Below are positions 8,590-17,541 of a DNA stretch of 37,175 nt, piece after piece. The position numbers were made by a program, and so were the translations under genes. Numbering within the stretch: position 1 is the first letter of the stretch; every line of letters starts with the position of its first letter. Origin of the DNA: Acinetobacter sp. HR7 (GTDB lineage Bacteria > Pseudomonadota > Gammaproteobacteria > Pseudomonadales > Moraxellaceae); NCBI RefSeq assembly GCF_000773685.1, contig NZ_JPQO01000165.1, forward strand, positions 1 to 37,175, in the 5' to 3' direction. The notes under the pieces are model-generated. The model did no database searches. It worked only from the letters and a program-made list of their open reading frames with translations, and was not told where the DNA came from.

Positions 8590-9009
8590 TTAGTAGGCAT
8601 AGTTCAGGTCAGTAAAATCAGTCAGCGATTTCTGGATATGGGCATTAATAAAGGCACGCACGTCATCCGCAGTCATCGGCTTGCCCTGGTTGGTAATTAC
8701 ATGCTCGATTTCCGGCTGATCCTGTACCTTGATACGGTAAACAAAGTGTTTGGCCAGACGGTAGCCATCATCCAGCTTTTCAACGCCGGTCACATAGTAG
8801 TAGGCATGTTCAAAGTTCAGGTCGGTATGGGAAAAGATAAACTGCTCCAGCAGTTTCAGCTTGCCGCCATTTTCCAGCGCCTTGATATCGTCAATAATAC
8901 TGGCCTCAAATTTCACGCCGTATTTTTCTGAAATAGGCTTCTGGTCGATCAGCAGGGACACCATGCCATCGTCCAAAGTCGTCACGGTGATATTGTTCAG
9001 CTCAGTCAT
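8590..9009 (-). CDS. Conserved hypothetical 139-aa protein
   Basis: Cytoplasmic-looking acidic protein of 139 aa with no signal peptide or membrane segment and an alternating alpha/beta character. It has a central EHAYYYVTGVEKLDDGYRLA segment and a helical C-terminus (ADDVRAFINAHIQKSL). I do not recognise a named domain. It is monocistronic with its own downstream hairpin. The ATG at 9009 has only a weak upstream GAGAA. It is probably a lineage-specific Acinetobacter protein; that is an impression, not a search result. Confidence 0.7.
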   Translation of the reverse strand: MTELNNITVTTLDDGMVSLLIDQKPISEKYGVKFEASIIDDIKALENGGKLKLLEQFIFSHTDLNFEHAYYYVTGVEKLDDGYRLAKHFVYRIKVQDQPEIEHVITNQGKPMTADDVRAFINAHIQKSLTDFTDLNYAY

Positions 9010-9145
9010 GTGGTTCTCGAATCAAAATCTAAAATCTGTCAGGTGCTAGTATGGGTGAATTTTAGCGAAACTCAATGCGACATGGGTGGAATCCGCCAAT
9101 ATTTAGGCAAGATCGTTGCTGTATGAAGCTATAAAGCAGTTCCAT

Positions 9146-9168
9146 AAAAAAGGGAGCCTAAGCTCCCT
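9146..9168 (-). terminator. Terminator of the ubiG-mupP-yciK operon
   Basis: Perfect 7-bp stem AGGGAGC / GCTCCCT (9151-9157, 9162-9168) with a T-run on the minus strand, 29 nt beyond the yciK-like stop. Confidence 0.9.
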
Positions 9169-9196
9169 AAATTCAGATTATTCATGAAATGGATCA

Positions 9197-9943
9197 TTAA
9201 TCCTGCGCATCAATGCTTTCACCATTCATATGCAGGCTGTCATCTCCCATCAGGTACAGATAGGCTGGCATGATCGAATCGGGTGTAGGCAAGGTTAATG
9301 GATCTTCATCCGGATAGGCCTTGGCACGCATCGCGGTCCGGGTTGCCCCTGGGTTAATGCAGTTATAGCGAATATTCGGATAGATATTTTCCTTGGCAAA
9401 CAGCTGGCTGACCGCTTCAATCGCGATTTTAGAAATGGAATAGGCACCCCAGCGTTCACGCACACCACGACCGACACCTGAGCTGGTAAACACCACCGAA
9501 GCATGCTCCGATTTTTGCAGCAGTGGCATGAGAGCTTGGGTCAGGACAAATGGGGCACGCAGATTCACGGCCATCACATCATCCCAGACGCTTGGCGGAT
9601 AATGCGCCAGTTCGGTACGCTCGCCGAGAATACCGGCATTGTGCAGAATGCCATCCAGACGGCCAAACTGCTTGGTCAGAGTTTCGACCAGAAACTCGTA
9701 GTCACGTTCTGAAGCACTGGACAGCTGCAGCGGCAGGATTGCCGGCTGCGGTGCACCCAGACCTTCAATTTCGTCGTAGATGACTTCAAGCTTGTTCAGG
9801 GTACGCCCATGCAGGACCACAGTGGCACCATGCAACGCATAGCTAATTGCTGCTGCACGTCCGATCCCATCGCCCGCACCTGTGATCAGGATAATGCGAT
9901 CCTTTAACAGGTCAGTACGAGGCTGATATTCTGAATACTTCAT
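9197..9943 (-). CDS. yciK: YciK-family short-chain dehydrogenase/reductase
   Basis: NAD(P)-dependent oxidoreductase of the classical SDR family, 248 aa, substrate unknown. The Rossmann cofactor motif is TGAGDGIG near residue 20, with HNAG around 100, the catalytic Ser in FTSSGVG and the YSISK (Tyr-x3-Lys) active site. Length and the N-terminal YQPRTDLLKDRIILITGA pattern match YciK. It is the third gene of an operon with ubiG and mupP. The same order is known from Pseudomonas, where the SDR also follows mupP. Its biochemical role remains undefined in the family. Confidence 0.88.
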   Translation of the reverse strand: MKYSEYQPRTDLLKDRIILITGAGDGIGRAAAISYALHGATVVLHGRTLNKLEVIYDEIEGLGAPQPAILPLQLSSASERDYEFLVETLTKQFGRLDGILHNAGILGERTELAHYPPSVWDDVMAVNLRAPFVLTQALMPLLQKSEHASVVFTSSGVGRGVRERWGAYSISKIAIEAVSQLFAKENIYPNIRYNCINPGATRTAMRAKAYPDEDPLTLPTPDSIMPAYLYLMGDDSLHMNGESIDAQD

Positions 9944-10007
9944 GAACGACCTCCTTCATCTTGCTTATTGTTATAAAGTCTATAAATTTTAATTCGGCAG
10001 TGTTGCC

Positions 10008-10691
10008 TTAGCCGAGCACCGGCTTCAGCACCAGCGCCTGAATACATTGATGTAATTCTTCTACACTATGCACGATGCAATCTGCACGCCAAGCTGCCAG
10101 ATCATCACGATATTCCAATGGCAGATAGCCATAGGCTGCCAGAATAGTGTACATCTCGGCTGCACGTCCGGCTTCAATATCACGCGGATGATCCCCGACA
10201 TAGATACAATCTTGTGGTGCAATCTCGATCTGTTTGGCTGCCAGATACATTGGCTCCGGATGTGGCTTAGTATGACCCACATCTTCCGGGCAAACCAGTA
10301 CCGAACAGCGCTCGGTCAGGTTTAGTGCCACGAGGAGTGATTCACTCAGCCAGCGTGGCTTGTTGGTGACAATGCCCCAGGGAATGCTGCGTGCTTCCAG
10401 TGCTTCTAATAGCGGATACATGCCTTCAAACAGGTCGGTATCTACAGCGATATCAGCACCATATAGGTCCAGAAAACGCTGACGATGCGCCAACAGAATC
10501 GGATCGGTCACTTCCAGCTCAGGATAGACCAGCTTGACCATGGCACGTGCACCTTCTGACACCTGGGTACGGATCAGTTCGGCAGGGACAATCTCACGGC
10601 TTTCTTCACGGCACATGTCCTGAATAATACGGACAAAGTCCGCGGCAGTATCAATCAGGGTTCCATCGAGGTCGAACAGGACTGCTTTCAT
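10008..10691 (-). CDS. mupP: HAD-IA phosphatase, probable N-acetylmuramic acid 6-phosphate phosphatase MupP
   Basis: Cytoplasmic phosphatase of the haloacid dehalogenase superfamily, 227 aa. Motif I is [11 protein letters not shown] at the N-terminus (nucleophile Asp), motif II the IVTNKP segment, and motif IV the [10 protein letters not shown] segment. By sequence alone it could be called phosphoglycolate phosphatase (Gph). Its position between ubiG and yciK is exactly that of Pseudomonas mupP, which dephosphorylates MurNAc-6-phosphate in peptidoglycan recycling, and I prefer that function. The start codon overlaps the ubiG stop (ATGA), indicating translational coupling. An ampD gene about 5 kb away supports active wall recycling. 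Confidence 0.85.
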   Translation of the reverse strand: MKAVLFDLDGTLIDTAADFVRIIQDMCREESREIVPAELIRTQVSEGARAMVKLVYPELEVTDPILLAHRQRFLDLYGADIAVDTDLFEGMYPLLEALEARSIPWGIVTNKPRWLSESLLVALNLTERCSVLVCPEDVGHTKPHPEPMYLAAKQIEIAPQDCIYVGDHPRDIEAGRAAEMYTILAAYGYLPLEYRDDLAAWRADCIVHSVEELHQCIQALVLKPVLG

Positions 10692-11431
10692 TCAGCAGCT
10701 CCATTCACATTTTCTTTCAGGTTCTCTTCTTTGACAGTGTAGACCATGTAATTTACGTCGACATTTGGTGCCAGCCAGTAGCGCTTGGTCAGCGGATTAT
10801 AGTGCAGACCAGTCATGTCTTTAAGTTTCAGGCCGGCATTACGAATGTCATGTGCCAGTTCAGATGGTTTAATGAATTTACTGTAGTCATGCGTACCTTT
10901 GGCTAGCATACGCAAGATATATTCTGCGCCAATAATGGCAAATAGATACGACTTCGGATTACGGTTAATGGTCGAGAAGAATACATGGCCGCCTGGTTTC
11001 ACCAGCTTATGACAGGCTTGAATAATGGATGCTGGATCCGGGACGTGCTCTAGCATTTCCATACAGGTCACCACGTCATATTGACCGGCTTGTTCTTCTG
11101 CCAGTTGTTCTACTGGAATCTGACGGTATTGAATGTTGTTAACACCTTCCTGTTCAGCATGTAGACGCGCTACATTCAGTGGAGCTTCACCCATATCAAT
11201 GCCGAGTACATCGGCGCCACGGCGCGCCATGCTTTCTGCCAGAATGCCGCCACCACAGCCGACATCCAGGACTTTCTTGCCACTGAGGCCACCCACATGC
11301 TCATCAATCCAGTTCAGACGTAGCGGATTGATCATATGCAGCGGACGGAACTCAGAATGCTGATCCCACCAGATGGCTGCGAAAGCTTCAAATTTGGCAA
11401 TTTCCTGTGGATCAACATTCAATTGCGACAT
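10688..11431 (-). CDS. ubiG: Ubiquinone biosynthesis O-methyltransferase UbiG
   Basis: SAM-dependent methyltransferase that performs both O-methylations in ubiquinone synthesis. The 247-aa product has the SAM-binding motif VLDVGCGGG near residue 55, the post-I motif GIDMGE and the family signature [10 protein letters not shown] chose the ATG at 11431 ([15 protein letters not shown]), preceded by GAGGTG at ideal distance, over an in-frame TTG six codons upstream. It is the first gene of the ubiG-mupP-yciK operon and is divergent from dsbA. Confidence 0.96.
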   Translation of the reverse strand: MSQLNVDPQEIAKFEAFAAIWWDQHSEFRPLHMINPLRLNWIDEHVGGLSGKKVLDVGCGGGILAESMARRGADVLGIDMGEAPLNVARLHAEQEGVNNIQYRQIPVEQLAEEQAGQYDVVTCMEMLEHVPDPASIIQACHKLVKPGGHVFFSTINRNPKSYLFAIIGAEYILRMLAKGTHDYSKFIKPSELAHDIRNAGLKLKDMTGLHYNPLTKRYWLAPNVDVNYMVYTVKEENLKENVNGAAE

Positions 11432-11613
11432 GGGTGTCACCTCAATCAAGTCATTATATTTTAAAAAAGTTCAATATAGATTAGTGTAGCGCTTCCTGTG
11501 AAAAAAGCGATAAAAGCCTTAAAAAAAGTTCACAGAATAAAAACGAAAGCTGCGTATTTGCTTTATAGTATCTGCATAAGCTAATCATAAAGATTTTGAG
11601 GACTATAAGTTCA

Positions 11614-12234
11614 ATGAAAAAATTCCTTTTTAGCGGCGTTGCTGCTGCTCTTTTTGCAATTTCTGGCAGCAGCATGGCTGCCCAATTCACTGCTGGTAAG
11701 GATTACACGGTTGTTCCAAATCCAGTGAAAGTTGAAGTTCCGGGGAAAATCGAAGTACGTGAATTCTTTTGGTATGGTTGCCCGCACTGCTTCCGTCTAG
11801 AGCCACACATGCAGACCTGGCTAAAACAGATTCCGAAAGATGTGCGCTTTGTCCGTACCCCTGCTGCGATGAATCCGCTTTGGGAGCAGGGTGCCCGTGC
11901 TTACTATGCGTCTGAACTGTTAGGCGTACGCCAAAAAGCCCACTTGCAGTTATTCCATGACATCCATGTGCGTGGTCAGCAGAAGCTGTTAGAACAACCG
12001 GGTTTTGCCAAGTTCTATACTCGCTATGGCGTGCCTGAGGCGAAATTTAACAGCACTTATAAATCATTTGCGGTGAGTTCGAAGATTGCTCAGGCGAAAC
12101 GTCTGGCACAAACCTATCAGCTGACTGGTGTTCCAGCTGTGGTGGTAAATGGTAAATACATCGTTCAGGGTGAAGATGCCAAAGTCACCCAGGTGATTTC
12201 TTATCTGGTAGAAAAAGAACGTAAGGCAAAATAA
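11614..12234 (+). CDS. dsbA: Thiol:disulfide interchange protein DsbA
   Basis: Periplasmic oxidase that introduces disulfide bonds into exported proteins and is re-oxidised by DsbB. The 206-aa precursor has a signal peptide with cleavage after SSMAA, a thioredoxin fold with an inserted helical domain, and the redox motif CPHC at residues 56-59. The cis-proline loop is TGVPAVVVNG. Length is typical (E. coli 208). I took the ATG at 11614, where the signal peptide begins, instead of a TTG six codons earlier that lies in the GAGGA ribosome-binding region. It is monocistronic, divergent from ubiG, with a terminator at 12255-12281. Confidence 0.95.
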   Translation: MKKFLFSGVAAALFAISGSSMAAQFTAGKDYTVVPNPVKVEVPGKIEVREFFWYGCPHCFRLEPHMQTWLKQIPKDVRFVRTPAAMNPLWEQGARAYYASELLGVRQKAHLQLFHDIHVRGQQKLLEQPGFAKFYTRYGVPEAKFNSTYKSFAVSSKIAQAKRLAQTYQLTGVPAVVVNGKYIVQGEDAKVTQVISYLVEKERKAK

Positions 12235-12254
12235 GCCTGCACTTTAGCCACAAA

Positions 12255-12281
12255 AACCTGTACATTGCTGCAGGTTTTTTT
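12255..12281 (+). terminator. Terminator between dsbA and the TetR gene
   Basis: AACCTG...CAGGTT stem (12255-12260, 12271-12276) followed by a seven-T run on the plus strand. It also overlaps the end of the convergent TetR gene. Confidence 0.75.
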
Positions 12282-12909
12282 ATGCATGAATGCCCTGAAA
12301 TAGCAGCTGCATTTGAATTACAGTCTGAGCCTTAAATTCTTGACGACGTAGTGCTTTTACCTCAGCTTCGGCCAGACCTTGAATACTCATCCAGCCCATG
12401 GCCCAGTTCAGGGATAAATCCACCAGCATCTGGATCAGTAGCTTTAAGTGTTGAGGCTGCTCGATGCCCTGAGCCGCATAAAGATTTTCCAGTTCATCGA
12501 CCAGATCAGACACCCAATATTGCAGTTCCCGCTCAATACTGCTGCGCAGAAAGTCAGATCCACCCCAACGTTCGGTCGCAAAAAAGAGCCAGGGTTCAGG
12601 ATGCTCTTCAACCGCCTGAAAGAACAGGCTAATAGAAGTTTCACTATCGGAATGTACCTGATGCAGATAAGCGTCAACCAGCTGATTCAGGACACTTTTC
12701 AACTTAAGCGCGACCTGGTCGAGCAGTTCTGTCCCCAGCTGCTGCATGTCCTTAAAATGTCGATAGAATGCCGTCGGAACCAGCCCAACTTCACGGGAAA
12801 GCTCACGCAGGCTGATATTGCTAAATGCCCGGCCACGGCTGCTTAACACCAGTGCGGCATCAATAATCGCCTGATGACTTTGCTGCTTGCGTTCTTCCCG
12901 TAAAGACAT
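12280..12909 (-). CDS. TetR-family regulator, FabR/DesT-like
   Basis: Transcriptional repressor of the TetR family, 209 aa. The N-terminal helix-turn-helix (residues about 8-55) reads SLRELSREVGLVPTAFYRHF, nearly the same as in FabR of E. coli ([20 protein letters not shown]) and similar to Pseudomonas DesT. Both control unsaturated fatty acid synthesis by sensing acyl-CoA. The C-terminal ligand domain is helical. Control of a desaturase or fab gene is therefore a reasonable inference, but no such gene lies nearby. Two in-frame ATGs exist (12915 and 12909); GAGGG lies 9 nt before the second and only 3 nt before the first, so I chose 12909. It is divergent from rph. Confidence 0.8.
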   Translation of the reverse strand: MSLREERKQQSHQAIIDAALVLSSRGRAFSNISLRELSREVGLVPTAFYRHFKDMQQLGTELLDQVALKLKSVLNQLVDAYLHQVHSDSETSISLFFQAVEEHPEPWLFFATERWGGSDFLRSSIERELQYWVSDLVDELENLYAAQGIEQPQHLKLLIQMLVDLSLNWAMGWMSIQGLAEAEVKALRRQEFKAQTVIQMQLLFQGIHA

Positions 12910-13104
12910 AGCCATATTCCCTCAATATTTCTACGAGTTTAGCAAAATAATACAGGGTCGAGCAGAGCCGTTCAGCAGTTTCCGAAAGTTGGAAAAGTCA
13001 GGAGCAATGATTGAATTTGTAAAACATCTGCCATGCCGGGCAACAGGGCATAGGCTTCTGTTATACTGTGCGGCAATTATTTTTCAGTCAAAGCAGGATT
13101 TGTT

Positions 13105-13821
13105 ATGCGTATCGACCAGCGAGCATTAGATCAATTACGTGAAGTAAAAATTACCCGTAACTACACACGTTATGCGGAAGGTTCAGTATTGGTTGAATTT
13201 GGTCATACTAAAGTGCTTTGTACTGCCAGCATTGATAACTCAGTACCACGCTTTCTGAAAGGTCAGGGCCAAGGTTGGGTAACCGCAGAATACGGCATGC
13301 TGCCACGTTCAACCCATACCCGTAGCGACCGTGAAGCAGCACGTGGCAAACAGAGCGGCCGTACCCAGGAGATCCAGCGTCTGATTGGCCGTAGCCTGCG
13401 TGCCATGGTAGACCTGAAAAAACTGGGTGAAAATACTATTACCATTGACTGTGATGTGATTCAGGCGGATGGTGGTACACGTACTGCTTCTATTACCGGT
13501 GCGGCAGTAGCATTGGTTGATGCGATGAACGTGTTACTAGAAAAGAAAAAAATCAAGCAAGATCCATTGAAAGGTCTAGTTGCGGCGATCTCTGTGGGTA
13601 TCTTTAAAGATGAAGTGTTGCTGGATCTTTGCTATGAAGAAGATTCAAACTGCCAGACTGACCTGAACGTGGTGATGACCCAGGCCGGTGAATTTATTGA
13701 AATTCAGGGTACTGCTGAAGACAAACCATTTACCCGTGTGCAGTGCAACGCGATGCTGGAAATGGCAGAAAGAGGCATTCAAGAGCTGATCAAGAAACAG
13801 CAGGAAGCACTGGGCTGGTAA
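13105..13821 (+). CDS. rph: Ribonuclease PH
   Basis: Phosphorolytic 3'-5' exoribonuclease that trims tRNA 3' ends, acting as a ring-shaped hexamer. The 238-aa protein matches the family's usual length and is full length, unlike the frameshifted rph of E. coli K-12. Family segments include [16 protein letters not shown] near residue 30, [12 protein letters not shown] near 75 and the conserved [19 protein letters not shown] near 115-135. It starts with ATG, preceded by AGGA, and is monocistronic with a strong terminator. Confidence 0.96.
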   Translation: MRIDQRALDQLREVKITRNYTRYAEGSVLVEFGHTKVLCTASIDNSVPRFLKGQGQGWVTAEYGMLPRSTHTRSDREAARGKQSGRTQEIQRLIGRSLRAMVDLKKLGENTITIDCDVIQADGGTRTASITGAAVALVDAMNVLLEKKKIKQDPLKGLVAAISVGIFKDEVLLDLCYEEDSNCQTDLNVVMTQAGEFIEIQGTAEDKPFTRVQCNAMLEMAERGIQELIKKQQEALGW

Positions 13822-13851
13822 TCGCTGTTATAAAAGCTGCTATAAAAAAAG

Positions 13852-13877
13852 AAAAACGCATCTCCGGATGCGTTTTT
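13852..13877 (+). terminator. rph terminator
   Basis: Stem AAAAACGCATC / GATGCGTTTTT with a short loop and a seven-T run, 30 nt after the rph stop. Confidence 0.92.
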
Positions 13878-13993
13878 TTATGTTCGTTTTTAGGCTTCAA
13901 CATTGCCTCACAAAAAATGAACAGGACCTGACTACTGTATCGCTGTGTTTCAGGAGATGATTTTCAATCTACAAAAATATAGAGGGTTCATCT

Positions 13994-14119
13994 ATGAAAA
14001 TCTGGTTGATGGCACTTTCAGTCTGTACCGTACTAGGCCTGAGCGCCTGTGATAATAATGCCCGTGATGCTGACCGTGACGGTGCTTCTGCGCCAGCAGG
14101 ACAAAATACCAATCAGTAA
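13994..14119 (+). CDS. Small 41-aa lipoprotein
   Basis: Tiny predicted lipoprotein: MKIWLMALSVCTVLGLSAC forms a signal peptide ending in the lipobox LSAC, followed by a short hydrophilic tail (DNNARDADRDGASAPAG and on to the C-terminus). AGAGGG sits 7 nt before the ATG. After signal peptidase II cleavage only about 23 residues would remain, a size seen for entericidin-like and other small envelope lipoproteins. I cannot name a family. It lies alone between rph and nadC, sharing the nadC terminator hairpin. Confidence 0.75.
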   Translation: MKIWLMALSVCTVLGLSACDNNARDADRDGASAPAGQNTNQ

Positions 14120-14187
14120 GCCTGCTTAAGCGGTTTATTTAAATCTCCCAAAATTTTGTACCATGTCGTGCAAAATTTTTAAAATAA

Positions 14188-14210
14188 AAAGGGTGCAATA
14201 TGCACCCTTT
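14188..14210. terminator. Bidirectional terminator between the small lipoprotein gene and nadC
   Basis: Perfect 10-bp stem AAAGGGTGCA / TGCACCCTTT with loop ATA. There is a T-run on the minus strand after nadC and a T-rich tail on the plus strand. Confidence 0.9.
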
Positions 14211-14233
14211 CTCTATATTCAATCTATCGTAGC

Positions 14234-15079
14234 TTAGGCATTAAAGCGCATGGATAGATCGACTGCTTTCACGTCTTTGGTTAACACGCCCATGGAAATA
14301 TAGTCGACGCCCGTACTGGCGACTTCACGCAAGTTGGCAATGGTAATGTTACCAGATGCTTCCAGTTTGCAACGACCTGCCACGTATTTTACTGCGTCAA
14401 TCATCTGCTGCTGGCTAAAATTATCCAGCATCACGATATCCGCTTTGGCTTCTAGCGCCTGATTCAACTCATCCCAGGTTTCTACTTCAACTTCCACCGG
14501 TTTGCCTGGTGCAATGCTATGTGCACGCTCAATCGCCTGCTGGATGCCACCGGCAGCCATGATATGGTTTTCTTTAATCAGGAAAGCATCAAATAAGCCC
14601 AGACGGTGGTTTTGACCGCCACCAATAGTGACCGCATATTTTTGCGCAATACGCAGACCTGGAATGGTTTTACGGGTATCTAACAGTTTGGTATTTAAAC
14701 CTTCTAGTTCTTTGACATAGCTCGCGGTTTTGGTTGCGACTGCTGACAGGGTCTGAACAAAATTCAGTGCAGGACGTTCAACGGTTAGCAGACTACGTGC
14801 TGAGCCGGCCAGTTTGAGGAATGCTTCGTTGGCCTGAACACGGTCACCATCATTTTTCAGCCACATTACTTCCACTTTGGGATCATAGGCTTGAATCAGG
14901 GTATTCACCCATGGCTGGCCTGCAAGCACCATGTCTTCACGGCTGATGATGGTTGCAGTGGCCTGTTCATCTTCAGGCGTGAGTAGGGCAGTGATGTCGC
15001 CATCGCCAATATCTTCTGCCAGCGCCTGCTGGATATTGATCTGGATCGACTGTTCTAACAAAGCTTGAGGTATGCTCAT
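14234..15079 (-). CDS. nadC: Nicotinate-nucleotide pyrophosphorylase (quinolinate phosphoribosyltransferase)
   Basis: Converts quinolinate and PRPP to nicotinate mononucleotide, the committed step of de novo NAD synthesis. The 281-aa protein is of normal length. It shows EDIGDGDITALLTP at the N-terminus, the central LLDTRKTIPGLR motif and GGGQNHRLGLFDAFLIKENH around 150-170, and ends with ASGNITIANLREVASTGVDYISMG, all hallmarks of the enzyme. It is monocistronic on the minus strand and divergent from ampD. Confidence 0.97.
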   Translation of the reverse strand: MSIPQALLEQSIQINIQQALAEDIGDGDITALLTPEDEQATATIISREDMVLAGQPWVNTLIQAYDPKVEVMWLKNDGDRVQANEAFLKLAGSARSLLTVERPALNFVQTLSAVATKTASYVKELEGLNTKLLDTRKTIPGLRIAQKYAVTIGGGQNHRLGLFDAFLIKENHIMAAGGIQQAIERAHSIAPGKPVEVEVETWDELNQALEAKADIVMLDNFSQQQMIDAVKYVAGRCKLEASGNITIANLREVASTGVDYISMGVLTKDVKAVDLSMRFNA

Positions 15080-15259
15080 GAGAATTTCCGTATGTTTTTA
15101 AGCCGTGAAAATTGCGCGTTATATTAGCACTGTTACATAAAAATGAGCGATTTTTCGTACAGTCATGCCGGCTGAATTGAGATTTGCATGGGAAAGTTTT
15201 AGCATTGAACTGGCTTTATTACACAGCATCAAATATTCGATCGGGATAGGAAAGTTTTT

Positions 15260-15844
15260 ATGCAACAGGCACCTGCGTTTCATGTTAAGGATGGACAACT
15301 CATCGGTGCACGCCAGGTTCCCTCGCCAAACTTCAATCAGCGTCCGGACAATACCGAGATCCAGCTGATTGTGATTCACAACATCAGCCTGCCGCCGTCG
15401 CAGTTTGGTGGTGGCTATATCGAGCAGTTTTTCCAGAACAAGCTGGACTGGTCAGTGCATCCCTATTTTCAGACCATTCAGGGCATGGAAGTTTCAGCGC
15501 ATCTGTTGATTCTGCGCACTGGGGAAGTAATCCAGTTTGTCAATTTTAATGACCGGGCCTGGCATGCCGGCCGCTCGAGCTATCTGGGCAAAAAGGAATG
15601 CAATGACTATTCCATCGGCATTGAGCTGGAAGGCAGTGACGACCAGCCTTTTGAGCAGGCGCAGTATGAGACGCTGGTGCAAGTCGTGGCCTGTCTGCAG
15701 GCACATTATCCAAAAACGCAGTACCATCTGGCTGGGCATTCCGATATTGCCCCGGGGCGTAAAACCGACCCAGGCCCGTATTTCAACTGGGCAGCATTCC
15801 GTGAACAATTACATCATTATAAAAAGGCATCAATACCTGAATAG
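15260..15844 (+). CDS. ampD: 1,6-anhydro-N-acetylmuramyl-L-alanine amidase AmpD
   Basis: Cytoplasmic zinc amidase that releases the peptide from anhydro-MurNAc-peptides during peptidoglycan recycling. The 194-aa product has the amidase_2 fold with the expected zinc ligands: His40 (IVIHNIS), His160 and Asp170 (GHSDIAPGRKTDPG). Absence of a signal peptide supports the cytoplasmic AmpD rather than a periplasmic AmpDh. The ATG follows AGGAAAG at suitable distance. It precedes murJ by 74 nt and may be co-transcribed with it. In other species loss of AmpD derepresses ampC via AmpR; no AmpR gene is visible here. Confidence 0.94.
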   Translation: MQQAPAFHVKDGQLIGARQVPSPNFNQRPDNTEIQLIVIHNISLPPSQFGGGYIEQFFQNKLDWSVHPYFQTIQGMEVSAHLLILRTGEVIQFVNFNDRAWHAGRSSYLGKKECNDYSIGIELEGSDDQPFEQAQYETLVQVVACLQAHYPKTQYHLAGHSDIAPGRKTDPGPYFNWAAFREQLHHYKKASIPE

Positions 15845-15918
15845 GTATGTGATAAAGCAATGAACTTCTTTGGTAAGTTTCATTACAATAGGCAAAATTT
15901 AAACATTAGGTGAACAAT

Positions 15919-17460
15919 ATGGCGCTGTGGCGTTCGACCGTCATTGTCAGTGCGATGACCATGTTGTCACGGGTATTGGGTCTGGTCCGGGATGTGGTGC
16001 TGTTAAACGTCTTTGGTGCCGGTAAAGACTTCGATACCTTCGTGGTCGCATTCCGTATTCCCAACTTTTTCAGGCGCTTGTTTGCGGAAGGAGCTTTTTC
16101 TCAAGCCTTTATTCCGGTGCTGACTGAATACAAAACAACGAAGACCCATGCTGAGGTGCAGATCCTGATCAGCCGGGTCTTTGGCTGTCTGTCGACCTTT
16201 ATGAGCTTGCTGACCTTTTTTGCCATGGTAGCAGCTCCGGCGATTATCTATATCTATGCGCCGGGCTTCCATGCCGATCCAGAGAAGTTTGCGCTGGCTT
16301 CAGACATGTTCCGTCTGACTATTCCATATCTGCTGTTTATGTCGCTGACGGCCTTCGCCAGTAGTATCCTAAACAGTTATGGTTCGTTTACCACACCAGC
16401 ATTTGCCCCGGTATTGCTGAATATGGCGATGATCGCGGGTGCCTTGTGGCTGACGCCGTATATGGCGGAACCGATCATGGCGCTGGGCTGGGCGGTGCTG
16501 ATTGCTGGTGCCTTGCAGCTGGCGATCCAGATTCCAGAACTGTGGCGCAGAAAATTGCTAATTCCACCCAAAGTGGACTTCAAGCATGAAGGCGTAGACC
16601 GCATCATGAAGCTGATGCTGCCTGCGCTGTTTGGGGTTTCAGTGACCCAGATTAACCTGTTGCTGAATACCATCTGGGCGTCTTTCATGCAGGATGGTTC
16701 AGTGTCCTGGTTATACAGTGCCGAACGTATGACTGAGTTGCCATTAGGTCTGATTGGTGTAGCAATTGGTACCGTGATTCTGCCGTCGCTGTCTGCACGC
16801 CATGCCGAACAGGACCAGGCCAAGTTCCGTAGCATGATCGACTGGGCCGCTAAGGTGATTGTACTGGTGGGTGTGCCGGCCAGTATCGCGCTATTTATGC
16901 TTTCCACCCCGATCATTCAAGCGCTGTTCCAGCGTGGCCAGTTTGACCTGGAAGATACGCATATGACTGCGCTGGCGCTGCAATGTATGAGTGCAGGGGT
17001 GATTTCCTTCATGCTGATCAAGGTATTTGCACCAGGTTTCTATGCGCAGCAGGATACCAAGACCCCGGTTCGTGTGGGTCTGATGGCTGTCGCTGCCAAT
17101 GCCATCTTGAACGTGGTGTTTATTGGTTTCTTCAAGCTGATCGACTGGCATGCAGAACATATGGCGCTGGCTTTAGCCTCTTCAGGTTCAGCTTTAGTGA
17201 ATGCGGGAATGCTGTATTTCTATCTGCACAAACGCAATATTTACCGCTTCGGTGCACACTGGAAAAAGATCGTGCTGCAATTCGGTTTTGCCAACCTGAC
17301 CATGATTGCGGCTTTGGCTTATGCCCTGAACTGGTATAACGGCGATGTCTCACAGTGGCTACGTGTCGCTGAAGTACTGGGTCTGTGTATCGTTGGTATT
17401 CTGGCTTATCTGGTGGCTTTGTTTTTCGTTGGTTTCCGGCCTCGTCATCTTAAACCATAA
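15919..17460 (+). CDS. murJ: Lipid II flippase MurJ
   Basis: Inner-membrane flippase of the MOP superfamily that moves lipid II to the periplasmic face for peptidoglycan synthesis. The 513-aa product has about 14 hydrophobic segments. It starts with the family N-terminus SRVLGLVRDVV and the charged segment FVVAFRIPNFFRRLFAEGAFSQAFIPV, which carries arginines important in MurJ. The ATG at 15919 is preceded by AGGTGA at 5 nt; the GTG three codons earlier lies in that site. It follows ampD and is ended by a strong terminator. It is essential in most Gram-negatives. Confidence 0.96.
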   Translation: MALWRSTVIVSAMTMLSRVLGLVRDVVLLNVFGAGKDFDTFVVAFRIPNFFRRLFAEGAFSQAFIPVLTEYKTTKTHAEVQILISRVFGCLSTFMSLLTFFAMVAAPAIIYIYAPGFHADPEKFALASDMFRLTIPYLLFMSLTAFASSILNSYGSFTTPAFAPVLLNMAMIAGALWLTPYMAEPIMALGWAVLIAGALQLAIQIPELWRRKLLIPPKVDFKHEGVDRIMKLMLPALFGVSVTQINLLLNTIWASFMQDGSVSWLYSAERMTELPLGLIGVAIGTVILPSLSARHAEQDQAKFRSMIDWAAKVIVLVGVPASIALFMLSTPIIQALFQRGQFDLEDTHMTALALQCMSAGVISFMLIKVFAPGFYAQQDTKTPVRVGLMAVAANAILNVVFIGFFKLIDWHAEHMALALASSGSALVNAGMLYFYLHKRNIYRFGAHWKKIVLQFGFANLTMIAALAYALNWYNGDVSQWLRVAEVLGLCIVGILAYLVALFFVGFRPRHLKP

Positions 17461-17480
17461 GCATTGATAAAAATAAAGAA

Positions 17481-17512
17481 AAAATAAGAGCCGTTGGGCT
17501 CTTATTTTTTTA
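17481..17512 (+). terminator. murJ terminator
   Basis: Ten-bp stem AATAAGAGCC / GGCTCTTATT with loop GTTG and a long T-run. It also faces the convergent DUF1328 gene. Confidence 0.92.
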
Positions 17513-17541
17513 CATCTTTTTTTAGTAGTATTGCTTAATTA

